Positions 17,282-24,844 of a stretch of 64,000 bases of DNA are shown here, in pieces. Each line of letters opens with the position of its first letter. Within the stretch, counting starts at the first letter, position 1. Made by a program: the position numbers and the translations under genes. A model generated the notes under the pieces. That model saw only the letters and a program-made list of their open reading frames with translations. It did no database searches and was not told where the DNA came from. This DNA is from Leadbetterella sp035299025. GTDB lineage: Bacteria; Bacteroidota; Bacteroidia; Cytophagales; Spirosomataceae. The stretch is taken from contig DATGXK010000001.1 in assembly GCA_035299025.1 (NCBI GenBank), forward strand, positions 62,001 to 126,000, read 5' to 3'.

Positions 17282-17394
17282 AGCCCCCCTGCCCCCAATG
17301 GGGGAGTTTTTGGGTCGGGTTTATCAAAATAATAGATGTTCATTTTTTAATTATTAAACTTTAATTTAATTCCCCCAATGGGGGTCAGGGGGCT
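17282..17394. repeat. GC-rich palindromic repeat pair between gudD and kdgD
   Basis: Left arm 17282-17312 (GCCCCCCTGCCCCCAATGGG core) and right arm 17366-17394 (TCCCCCAATGGGGGTCAGGG core) with an AT-rich centre. It fills the whole spacer; the right arm ends one base before the kdgD start codon. Confidence 0.72.
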
Positions 17395-17395
17395 T

Positions 17396-18301
17396 ATGGA
17401 ACTATCAAAAATAAAATCATCGCTCGAAGATGGGCTTCTTTCTTTTCCAATCACCGATTTTGATGAAAAAGGTGAATTTAATGCCGAAACCTTTGCCGAA
17501 CGTGTAGAGTGGTTCGTGAACCATGATGTTTCATCGGTGTTTGTGGCAGGTGGAACTGGGGAGTTTTTTTCATTAACAGCCGCAGAATATGAGCAAATTG
17601 TAAATATTTCGGTAAAAGTTGTAGCCGAACGAGTACCTGTCATTGCCAGTGCAGGAAGAAGTGTTGCAGAAGCAAAAACATTTACTCAAATAGCCGAAAA
17701 AGCAGGCGTTCATGCCATTTTACTCTTTCCTCCATATTTGACAGAATGTCCGCAAGATGGTGTTTATGAATATGCCAAAGCCATTATGCAAAACACTTCA
17801 TTGCCAGTCATTTACTATAATCGTGGGAATGGTGTTTTGTCGGCAGACTATATCAAGAAATTGGCTGATGCTTGCCCGAATTTCATTGGTTTAAAAGATG
17901 GTACAGGCAATATGCAAGATTTGAACGATACTATTAAAACCGTCGGAAAACGACTTTCATACATTGGTGGCGTTCCTACTGCTGAGATTATTGCCGAAGC
18001 TTATCTTTCAATTGGCGTGAATACTTATTCGTCTGCGGCATTTAATTTTGTTCCAGAATTGGCCAATAAATTCTACAAAGCTTTACGTGCGGGCGATAAA
18101 GCAACGGTGGACGAAATCACCCAGAAATTTTATATTCCATTGGTCAGATTGCGTGGCAAAAAGAATGGTTATGCTGTGAGTTTGATAAAAGCAGGTGCAA
18201 AATTGATTGGTAAAAGTGCAGGAAATGTACGTCCGCCACTCACAATGCCAACAGATGCTGAGGTAGCAGAATTACAGAAAATTATTGAGCAAAGTAAGTG
18301 A
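17396..18301 (+). CDS. kdgD: 5-dehydro-4-deoxyglucarate dehydratase
   Basis: A 301-residue member of the DapA (dihydrodipicolinate synthase) aldolase family that dehydrates and decarboxylates 5-keto-4-deoxyglucarate to alpha-ketoglutarate semialdehyde. The start LLSFPITDFDEKGEF and the loop FVAGGTGEFFSL are characteristic of this subgroup; the catalytic tyrosine lies in VIYYNRGNG and the Schiff-base lysine is K167 in IGLKDGTGN. The ATG at 17396 is used because the frame upstream of it is repeat DNA. The semialdehyde dehydrogenase needed to reach alpha-ketoglutarate is not in the window. It is the last gene of the operon. Confidence 0.88.
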   Translation: MELSKIKSSLEDGLLSFPITDFDEKGEFNAETFAERVEWFVNHDVSSVFVAGGTGEFFSLTAAEYEQIVNISVKVVAERVPVIASAGRSVAEAKTFTQIAEKAGVHAILLFPPYLTECPQDGVYEYAKAIMQNTSLPVIYYNRGNGVLSADYIKKLADACPNFIGLKDGTGNMQDLNDTIKTVGKRLSYIGGVPTAEIIAEAYLSIGVNTYSSAAFNFVPELANKFYKALRAGDKATVDEITQKFYIPLVRLRGKKNGYAVSLIKAGAKLIGKSAGNVRPPLTMPTDAEVAELQKIIEQSK

Positions 18302-18375
18302 TCTGTCCTTTACCGTTAAAACGAAAGGCTGTTTCAGAGATTCAAAGGATCTGATTATGAACCTTCAAATTTGAC

Positions 18376-18414
18376 AAAAAAAATACAATTAGCTCGAAAT
18401 CGAGCTAATTGTAT
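18376..18414 (-). terminator. Intrinsic terminator of the stomatin-nfeD operon
   Basis: The inverted repeat at 18383-18414 (ATACAATTAGCTCGA with its mirror, 15-base arms around AA) is followed on the minus strand by eight T residues. On the plus strand no T-run follows, so it mainly serves the minus-strand operon, though it may also slow transcripts leaving kdgD. Confidence 0.75.
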
Positions 18415-18432
18415 GACTCAAAAAAAGAAGGA

Positions 18433-18864
18433 TCATACCTCCTCAACAATCAATTTTATGCCGTCTATTTTTTTTATCACTACTTTAGTACCTTCTAAAA
18501 TAGACTTTCCGTCTGCCTCATACGCTATCCAGTCCGAACCTCTGTAAAAAACCTTTCCCTCTCCCGAAACAGGAATTTCTTTTGAAACCTTGGCAAATTC
18601 GTTCACTATTTCGTTAAATTCTGAATTGTTTTTGGTGAACAACTCCAATATTCTTTTTCGAAAAAACAACAAGCTTACTATCGAACTTAGTGCAAATAGT
18701 ATCACTTGAGTAGGAAGCTCGTCTGCAAAACCCAAATAAACAAACAACGCCGTCACTAAAGCTCCTATTCCAAAAAATATAGCATAAAATGAGGTAGTAA
18801 AAATCTCTAAGACGAGCAATACGACGCCCATTATTACCCAAATATTTATACCTGATACTTCCAT
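18433..18864 (-). CDS. nfeD: NfeD family membrane protein
   Basis: The 143-residue short-form NfeD has two or three N-terminal membrane segments (INIWVIMGVVLLVLEIF, AIFFGIGALVTALFVYLGF, VILFALSSIVSLLFF) and a C-terminal OB-fold beta domain (GEGKVFYRGSDWIAYEADG, VVIKKIDGIKLIVEE). NfeD proteins work with stomatin-like proteins in membrane organisation. Here the gene follows the SPFH gene with a one-base spacer, the classical pairing. Confidence 0.9.
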   Translation of the reverse strand: MEVSGINIWVIMGVVLLVLEIFTTSFYAIFFGIGALVTALFVYLGFADELPTQVILFALSSIVSLLFFRKRILELFTKNNSEFNEIVNEFAKVSKEIPVSGEGKVFYRGSDWIAYEADGKSILEGTKVVIKKIDGIKLIVEEV

Positions 18865-18865
18865 C

Positions 18866-19777
18866 TTACTTGGCGTTTTCTTGTTTAATTACATTCATTG
18901 CGGTAGCAATTACGCTGGATACGTCCGCCAAATTAGAAGGCAAAATCATCGTATTTGATGCCTTGGCCATTTTACCGAATTGCTCGATGTAGTTTTCGGC
19001 CACTTTGAGCTGCACAGCCTGCATACCACCCTTCGACTGAATGGATTCGGCCACCAATCTGATAGAATCAGCTGTTGCTTCGGCCACCGCACGAATGGCA
19101 TTGGCCTCACCTTCAGCTTTGTTTTTTTGTTGCTGCATTTGGGCTTCTGACTCCAAAACCACACGCTCTCTCTCGCCCTGTGCAACGTTAATGGCAAATT
19201 GCTTTTTACCTTCCGATTCCAAAATCACCGAACGCTTCTCTCTTTCGGCTTGCATTTGTTTCTCCATTGCCTGCAAAACAGTAGCCGGAGGAGTTATATT
19301 CTTAATTTCATATCTCAAAACCTTTACACCCCACCCTATGGCTGCCTCGTCAATGGCTGCTACCACAGCGAGGTTAATTACCATCCTTTCTACGAAGGTT
19401 TTGTCCAAATCTATTTTACCAATCTCGCTTCTCATGGTAGTTTGGGCCAGTTGAGTGACTGCAAAAACGTAATCATTGATTCCATAAGACGCCTTTTGAG
19501 GATCTACCACTTGAAGAAATATTACACCATCTACACGCACCTGCACGTTGTCACGGGTAATACATATTTGTTCGTGAATATCGTAAGCTTGCTCTTTCAG
19601 ACTGTGTTTATAGGCTATTCTATCAAAAAAAGGAACTATAAAATTGATACCCGGCTGTAGAATTCCGTTGTACTTACCGAGTCTTTCGGCAATGTAAGCG
19701 TTTTGTTGTGGGACAACCTTGACGGCCATCATAATCACCACGACAATTAAAAAAGTAATAGCAATCAATGAATACAT
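18866..19777 (-). CDS. SPFH (stomatin/prohibitin-like) membrane protein
   Basis: The 303-residue protein has an N-terminal membrane anchor (SLIAITFLIVVVIMMAV), the SPFH domain (VVPQQNAYIAERLGKYNGI, PGINFIVPFFDRI, then DNVQVRVDGVIFLQV) and a long charged, alanine-rich coiled coil (about residues 170-245) used for oligomerisation. The family forms rings in membrane microdomains; the QmcA/YbbK branch is the closest match. It is cotranscribed with nfeD. Confidence 0.9.
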   Translation of the reverse strand: MYSLIAITFLIVVVIMMAVKVVPQQNAYIAERLGKYNGILQPGINFIVPFFDRIAYKHSLKEQAYDIHEQICITRDNVQVRVDGVIFLQVVDPQKASYGINDYVFAVTQLAQTTMRSEIGKIDLDKTFVERMVINLAVVAAIDEAAIGWGVKVLRYEIKNITPPATVLQAMEKQMQAEREKRSVILESEGKKQFAINVAQGERERVVLESEAQMQQQKNKAEGEANAIRAVAEATADSIRLVAESIQSKGGMQAVQLKVAENYIEQFGKMAKASNTMILPSNLADVSSVIATAMNVIKQENAK

Positions 19778-19819
19778 ATCAGTTTTTGTTTAAAAGTTTA
19801 GATACTAAATATAGTCTCA

Positions 19820-19827
19820 CAAAATTA
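19820..19827 (-). promoter_or_regulatory. -7 box TAATTTTG of the stomatin-nfeD operon
   Basis: Perfect TAnnTTTG match on the minus strand, 43 bases upstream of the SPFH start codon. Confidence 0.5.
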
Positions 19828-19976
19828 GAGTTCCCAATGAATCCCGAAATAAAAATAGGATAAAGCAAGGCGGAAGGTATTGGACTGGATACAGGCTCGG
19901 ACAAACGGTAAAATGGATTATTCAAGATTATATATAAATTTACCCAGCTAAGTTTAAGTATATCAGTGGTTTAATC

Positions 19977-19984
19977 TACCTTTG
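19977..19984 (+). promoter_or_regulatory. -7 box TACCTTTG of rluB
   Basis: Perfect TAnnTTTG match 32 bases before the start codon. Confidence 0.5.
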
Positions 19985-20016
19985 TGTAAAATTACAGTAG
20001 TGATATTGCAACATTT

Positions 20017-21465
20017 ATGAGAAAAAGAACAACAGAAGGTCGTGCTAGCGACAGAGATACGAGCAAAAGCTCGTTTGGCAAACCAGAATTCAAAAGAAAA
20101 GAAGGTGGTTTTAGCCCAGATAAAAGAAATTTCGACAAACCTTTTGCAAAAAAAGAAGGTTTTTCGAAAACAGGAGGAACTTCTGACAAATTCCCAAAGA
20201 GAGAATTCAAGCCCAATACCTACGGAAAACCTGAAGACAATAGATTTCCAAAGCGAGACTTCAAGTCTAGTACTTATGGCAAACCCGAAGGTGCATCTGA
20301 GCGATTCACGAAAAGAGATGTAGAAAATCTTGGAAATTCTTACTCAGATAGAAAATCACCGAGAAAAGACTTCAGAGCCGATACCAGCAAATCATCTGAT
20401 AGATTTCCGAAAAAAGACTTCAAACCAAATACCAATAGGTTCAGTGAAGAGAGGCCTTCAGATGGCAGATTCCCAAAGAGAGAAGATAAATACGGAAAGC
20501 CTGAGGGACGTACAGAAGGATTCCCTAAAAGAGAATTTAACAGAGGCTCATTTGATAAAAATAGTGATAGGCCCAATTTCGAAAGAAAGGCATTCGATAG
20601 AAATACGGAAGCATCAAAACCTGAAGCTCGAAAATCGAATTATGGAAACCCAAAAAATGAGAAAGCTGCATTTAGACCAAATTACGACGAGAGCTCTTTA
20701 AAAAGCAAACTTCCGCCAAAAGTAAGAACCAAAGTAGAAAAAGAAGAGACTTTTACAGCCACCATCCGTCTCAATAGATATTTGGCCAATGCAGGTCTCT
20801 GCTCAAGAAGAGATGCCGATGAATTTATTGCCAGTGGACAAATCACTGTTAATGGAGAAGTTATTACCGAAATGGGCTACCAAGTGAAACCCACCGATGT
20901 AATCAAATATGGCAGAAAAATATTGAACAGAGAGAAATTGGTGTATGTACTTTTGAATAAACCAAAAGATTTCCTGACCACCACCGATGATCCTGAAGGC
21001 CGCAAAACGGTGATGGATTTGGTACAAAAGGCCTGCCCGGAGCGGATTTATCCGGTAGGTAGATTAGACAGAGCCACCACAGGTCTATTGCTCATGACCA
21101 ACGATGGCGAGTTGGCAGAGAAACTCTCGCATCCATCAAATGCCATGAGAAAAATATACCAAGCAGAGTTGGACAAGAAGATAACACAAGAAGATTTTGA
21201 TAAAATACTAGAAGGTGTAGAATTAGAAGACGGCCTCATAAAAGCAGATGACCTTTCGGTAATAACACCTGACCGTCAGGTGGTTGGAATTGAAATTCAC
21301 AGTGGCAAGAACCGAATAGTTAGAAGGATATTTGAACATTTGGGGTATGAAGTAACCAAACTTGACCGCACCACTTATGCGGGGCTTACAAAGAAGGACT
21401 TGCCGAGAGGTAATTGGAGATTTTTGACTGAAAAAGAAGTAATTAGATTGAAGTATTTAATTTGA
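20017..21465 (+). CDS. rluB: RluB/RsuA-type rRNA pseudouridine synthase with repetitive N-terminal tail
   Basis: The C-terminal half (about residues 245-482) is a standard large-subunit pseudouridine synthase: an S4 RNA-binding domain (RLNRYLANAGLCSRRDAD, with VNG following) and a catalytic domain with the aspartate in PVGRLDRATTGLLL and the SGKNRIVRRIFEHLGY motif. The first 240 residues are low-complexity, rich in K, R, F, D, P and G, with a degenerate repeat of the type RFPKRDFKxNTYGKPE. Such basic tails occur on Bacteroidetes RluB homologues and probably bind RNA or ribosomes. The tail is likely disordered. Confidence 0.9.
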   Translation: MRKRTTEGRASDRDTSKSSFGKPEFKRKEGGFSPDKRNFDKPFAKKEGFSKTGGTSDKFPKREFKPNTYGKPEDNRFPKRDFKSSTYGKPEGASERFTKRDVENLGNSYSDRKSPRKDFRADTSKSSDRFPKKDFKPNTNRFSEERPSDGRFPKREDKYGKPEGRTEGFPKREFNRGSFDKNSDRPNFERKAFDRNTEASKPEARKSNYGNPKNEKAAFRPNYDESSLKSKLPPKVRTKVEKEETFTATIRLNRYLANAGLCSRRDADEFIASGQITVNGEVITEMGYQVKPTDVIKYGRKILNREKLVYVLLNKPKDFLTTTDDPEGRKTVMDLVQKACPERIYPVGRLDRATTGLLLMTNDGELAEKLSHPSNAMRKIYQAELDKKITQEDFDKILEGVELEDGLIKADDLSVITPDRQVVGIEIHSGKNRIVRRIFEHLGYEVTKLDRTTYAGLTKKDLPRGNWRFLTEKEVIRLKYLI

Positions 21466-21471
21466 TTTTGA

Positions 21472-21479
21472 TAATTTTG
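21472..21479 (+). promoter_or_regulatory. -7 box TAATTTTG of the LEA-like gene
   Basis: Perfect TAnnTTTG match 32 bases before the start codon, just after the rluB stop, so the LEA-like gene can be transcribed on its own. Confidence 0.5.
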
Positions 21480-21511
21480 TAAATAAAAATAAACAGTAAA
21501 CTAAAATAACA

Positions 21512-22093
21512 ATGGAAGAGAATAAAAAGGATATCGTTGACCAAGCAACTGACGCAGCCGCTGAAGCGAAAAATACAGCTGCCGATAAAATAGCTGATGT
21601 AAAAGACGCTGCTGCCGAAAAACTTGCAGACATAAAAGAAGACGCCGCTGAAGTCGTAACAAACCTTAAAGCAGAAGCCGCCGAAACTTTGGCTGACGCA
21701 AAAGAAAAAGTGAGCGAATTGGCTAGTGAAGCCACAGAAGCTTTCAATTCTGCAAAAGAAAAAGTGAGCGAACTGATAGATACAGATAAAATCAAAGCGG
21801 AAGCTGCTGAGAAATTGGCCGATGCCAAAGCTATGGCTGGAAATTTGGCAGGTGAAGCCACAGAAGCATTCAATTCAGCAAAAGCCAAAGTTACAGAATT
21901 GGTAAACGCCGAATCGGTAGCGGAGTTTAAGAACGAAGCGGCTGAGAAATTGGGCGATTTGAAAGAAGATGCTGAGGAAGCCCTAAACAAAGCAAAAGAC
22001 AAAGCAAACGAATTGGCCGGGGAAGCTGAAGAAGCTGTTACTCAAGTAGCTGCTAAAGCAAAAGGTTTCTTTGCTAGACTTTTTGGAAAATAA
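21512..22093 (+). CDS. LEA-like, alanine/lysine/glutamate-rich helical repeat protein
   Basis: The 193-residue protein is almost entirely built from amphipathic helical repeats of A, K, E and D, with the block ATEAFNSAKEKVSEL occurring twice in near-identical form and repeated AAEKLADxKxxA units. It has no cysteine, signal peptide or membrane segment, and ends in the amphipathic basic tail AAKAKGFFARLFGK. Composition and 11-residue periodicity resemble group 3 LEA proteins, which protect cells under desiccation or osmotic stress. That role is inferred. It has its own promoter and terminator. Confidence 0.7.
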   Translation: MEENKKDIVDQATDAAAEAKNTAADKIADVKDAAAEKLADIKEDAAEVVTNLKAEAAETLADAKEKVSELASEATEAFNSAKEKVSELIDTDKIKAEAAEKLADAKAMAGNLAGEATEAFNSAKAKVTELVNAESVAEFKNEAAEKLGDLKEDAEEALNKAKDKANELAGEAEEAVTQVAAKAKGFFARLFGK

Positions 22094-22098
22094 TATTT

Positions 22099-22124
22099 AA
22101 AACCCAATCCAACGATTGGGTTTT
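22099..22124 (+). terminator. Intrinsic terminator of the LEA-like gene
   Basis: AAAACCCAATC and GATTGGGTTTT form a perfect 11-base stem around CAAC, starting five bases after the stop codon. Confidence 0.75.
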
Positions 22125-22226
22125 AAAATTGATTTAATTTTCATTTTTTTCTGAAATATCTATTTTTACTATATAAATTATTATTTCTAAAAATATCATT
22201 TATACTATTATTTCAGAATAAAATAA

Positions 22227-22260
22227 AAGACCTCTAAAGTCTAAAGACTAAAGAGGCCTT
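22227..22260 (-). terminator. Intrinsic terminator of the exported T9SS-type protein gene
   Basis: AAGGCCTCTTTAGTCT and its mirror form a near-perfect stem on the minus strand, followed by a T-rich stretch (TTTTATTTTATT). It lies 18 bases after the stop of the gene at 22278-23042. Confidence 0.65.
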
Positions 22261-22277
22261 ACGTACTATAACAACAA

Positions 22278-23042
22278 TCAGTCAATCTTCACTTTTCTGC
22301 TAATACCATCTTCGCCCTGAGAAACAATAACGAAATACGTTCCCTTGGCCCCTTTATTCAATTTTATTTGCCCCACGTATTCGCCTTCGAAATTCTTGGC
22401 CTCCTCTTTGGCTTTCACATTTCCTTGCAGATCCAAAATCGTTATGTTAACATCACCTGCTTTGGGAGCAAAGAATCTAATATTGAGCACATTGGTCTCC
22501 GGTTTGTTTGTAAACACATCGACACTTCTAATTGTGGAAGGTTCCATTACCTTTTTCATGCGATCGTCAAAAACCTCCATATCAAAATTTCTGATTCTGT
22601 AAGGTATATCTGCAACGTGGTCAGACAACCTATCCATCTCAAAATGAAACTCCTTCATTTTACCCTTTGGAAAAGAGCCATCCTTTGGAAATCTCCCACG
22701 GCCCACTATCACGTCATTGTCTTCTGACCACTCAAATTCCTCATCTCCATCGCCTTTCACTATGACCTTCACGCGTTTTTCTCCGCCACCTTTTTTGTCC
22801 ACAATCACGGTGTCCAATTGCTCATCAAGAATCATCACATTAGACTCTCCGTCTTTCACGTCAATTTCCTTCTCCGTAATTTCAACTTTTCCATTGACAT
22901 TCTTCTCAATTCGCACTTTCTTTTTGCCAGGAGTGTCCGAATCCATCACTTCGGTTCTTATTTCTTTCTTAATCTCCTTTTTCTGGGCCATCACATTTAC
23001 ATATGCCGTACAAGCCACTAAAATTGTTATTACTTTTTTCAT
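22278..23042 (-). CDS. Exported protein with probable type A T9SS sorting domain
   Basis: The 254-residue protein has a short signal peptide (MKKVITILVACTAYVNVMAQ). The body is highly charged, with repeated K/E/D-rich beta segments (KVRIEKNVNGKVEITEKEID, GGEKRVKVIVKGDGDE), and the last 75 residues (VLNIRFFAPKAGDVNITILD to GTYFVIVSQGEDGISRKVKI) match the pattern of C-terminal sorting domains that direct proteins through the type IX secretion system. The function of the body is unknown. The gene stands alone and has its own terminator. Confidence 0.65.
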   Translation of the reverse strand: MKKVITILVACTAYVNVMAQKKEIKKEIRTEVMDSDTPGKKKVRIEKNVNGKVEITEKEIDVKDGESNVMILDEQLDTVIVDKKGGGEKRVKVIVKGDGDEEFEWSEDNDVIVGRGRFPKDGSFPKGKMKEFHFEMDRLSDHVADIPYRIRNFDMEVFDDRMKKVMEPSTIRSVDVFTNKPETNVLNIRFFAPKAGDVNITILDLQGNVKAKEEAKNFEGEYVGQIKLNKGAKGTYFVIVSQGEDGISRKVKID

Positions 23043-23274
23043 TTTGTTTTAAGTTTTTTTTTAATCAATAGATAAAATATTTTTACGAAGGTTGCATTTT
23101 TCTTCTTTTGGAGACTTACATTTAATCTTAAAAAAAGTTAAATACCATCTCATAAGCCCAAAGTCATTTTTTGCTAAAATCGCCAAACCAATAATTCAAC
23201 AGCCTTAGAAAACTTTGGCACTTCAATTTAGAGAAAGAATAAAAACATAAAAAATGCTGGTCTGAGTTGTAAAA

Positions 23275-23547
23275 ATGACTTTTAAAATTGATAAAATAGA
23301 AGAGTTTCTTGATTTTCTGGAAGACAAGAAACTACTCATCAGAAACTTTCCTGGTTGCAGAATGGTGGAGATTTTACAAGATTTTGACAATCCAACCATT
23401 CTCATGACCCATAGCCATTGGGAATCTGCAGCTGATCTTGAAAAATATCGAAACTCCGAATTATTCAAATTTGTATGGTCGAACACAAAAATCCATTTCG
23501 ACGGTAAACCAGAGGCATTTTCTATGTTATCTTTGGATAAACTTTAA
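23275..23547 (+). CDS. Antibiotic biosynthesis monooxygenase (ABM) domain protein, possibly truncated at the start
   Basis: The 90-residue protein matches small ABM-fold proteins of Bacteroidetes: MTFKIDKIEEFLDFLEDKK, then RNFPGC, TILMTHSHWESAADLEKYRNS, LFKFVWSNTK and KPEAFSM. ABM proteins are dimeric ferredoxin-fold enzymes or heme/quinone-binding proteins; the substrate is not predictable. Relatives usually begin with about seven residues of the form M-x-x-R-x-V-x-M. Here the same frame upstream reads ATG CTG GTC TGA GTT GTA AAA ATG, so a stop replaces the arginine codon and translation must begin at the second ATG. Confidence 0.75.
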   Translation: MTFKIDKIEEFLDFLEDKKLLIRNFPGCRMVEILQDFDNPTILMTHSHWESAADLEKYRNSELFKFVWSNTKIHFDGKPEAFSMLSLDKL

Positions 23548-23589
23548 CGAATTTCTATTCGTTAGAACTTTATAAAAATCAGCATTAAT

Positions 23590-23784
23590 ATGAAATACAG
23601 CATTCTGCTTTCTGTTTTTTTATTTTTTGGCTTTAGTTCTATGGCCACGGTTGTCAATTACGAAACACAAACTGAGGAATTTGATGGCCGCAGGAGAAAA
23701 AAAGACGGTTCTTATAAAAAAAAGAACCACACTCTGAAAAAACTAATTCAAGGTAAAAGATACTGCGACTGCCCGAAACACTGA
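23590..23784 (+). CDS. Small exported basic protein, function unknown
   Basis: The 64-residue protein has a signal peptide (MKYSILLSVFLFFGFSSMA) and a mature part of about 44 residues, very basic (DGRRRKKDGSYKKKNHTLKK) with a CDC pair near the end (RYCDCPKH). I do not recognise it beyond a general resemblance to small secreted Cytophagales proteins. It is four bases upstream of the hydrolase gene and probably cotranscribed. Confidence 0.55.
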   Translation: MKYSILLSVFLFFGFSSMATVVNYETQTEEFDGRRRKKDGSYKKKNHTLKKLIQGKRYCDCPKH

Positions 23785-23788
23785 TATC

Positions 23789-24835
23789 ATGCAGAAATTA
23801 CTTTTGTTTTTCCTTTCCTGTCTCGCTCTTCCATCTTTCAGTCAGAATTTTAATGAAAGGGAAGTGGAGTTTTGGGATTTGAGCAAAACATTTAAGCTAA
23901 GTGGCACACTCACCACACCGAAGGATTTGAAAAAATTTCCGGTGGCGGTTTTGATTTCGGGCTCGGGCCAAACAGACAGAGACGAAACCTTTGGTAAACA
24001 TAAACTTTTTAAATCCTTGGCTGAATATTTGAGCAACAACGGAATCGGGGTTCTGAGATATGACGACAGAGGTGGTTACAAATCTGGTGGTCCAAAAACA
24101 TCTCAGAGCACAACAGAAGAGTTGGGTCTTGATGCCGTAGCTGCCGTGCAGTATTTGCAAACCGAGCTGAAATTCAAAAAAATTGGCATCATAGGCCACA
24201 GTGAAGGAGGAGGATTGGCACCATTGGTAGCTTCAAAAATAAAAAATCCGGCTTTTGTAGTCGCTATGGCAGGGCCAGCACATTCGGGCAAAAAAATATT
24301 AATTAGGCAAAATATAGACATTTATGAGAATATGGGTGTTCCGAAAGAACACGTAGAGCATTTCATAAGCAGTTTTTTCGAGCCCATGCTGTCAGAAGTA
24401 GTCAGAGAAACAGATAGCACATACAAGGCACAGACTATCAAGCAAATAGCTGAAAAATATAAGGAGCAATACAAAGGCGAAAGCTTTGTTCTGACTGCCT
24501 CCGCTAGCAATACACCCATTTTGATGAAACAACTTAACAATAAGTGGTTTATCAGTTTTCTTCAATATGAGCCTATCAGTCATTGGGCCAAATTAAAATG
24601 TCGAACATTGGCACTAAACGGTAGTCTAGATATGCAAGTGGCAGCAATCTCTAACCTTTCGGCCATAGAAAAATTGGGCAATAAACATATAAAAACTCAA
24701 GTTTTGCCACAGCACAATCACCTTTTTCAGTTAGCAAAAACGGGTGGTCCACAAGAATACTTGCAGTTAAAAGATGGTATTTCAGACCAGACACTTATCG
24801 CCATTAAAGAATTCATCATAGGCTCAAAACCCTAA
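23789..24835 (+). CDS. Exported alpha/beta hydrolase (S33/acyl-transferase type)
   Basis: The 348-residue protein has a signal peptide (cleavage near PSFSQ) and an alpha/beta-hydrolase core: AVLISGSGQTDRDETFGKHK (oxyanion region), VLRYDDRGGYKSGG, and the nucleophile elbow GHSEGG with S138. The general acid is probably in LNGSLDMQV and the histidine in LPQHNHLFQ. It is likely a periplasmic esterase or peptidase; the substrate is unknown. The M1 peptidase gene follows nine bases later, which suggests shared peptide or ester catabolism outside the cytoplasm. Confidence 0.85.
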   Translation: MQKLLLFFLSCLALPSFSQNFNEREVEFWDLSKTFKLSGTLTTPKDLKKFPVAVLISGSGQTDRDETFGKHKLFKSLAEYLSNNGIGVLRYDDRGGYKSGGPKTSQSTTEELGLDAVAAVQYLQTELKFKKIGIIGHSEGGGLAPLVASKIKNPAFVVAMAGPAHSGKKILIRQNIDIYENMGVPKEHVEHFISSFFEPMLSEVVRETDSTYKAQTIKQIAEKYKEQYKGESFVLTASASNTPILMKQLNNKWFISFLQYEPISHWAKLKCRTLALNGSLDMQVAAISNLSAIEKLGNKHIKTQVLPQHNHLFQLAKTGGPQEYLQLKDGISDQTLIAIKEFIIGSKP

Positions 24836-24844
24836 CAAACTACT

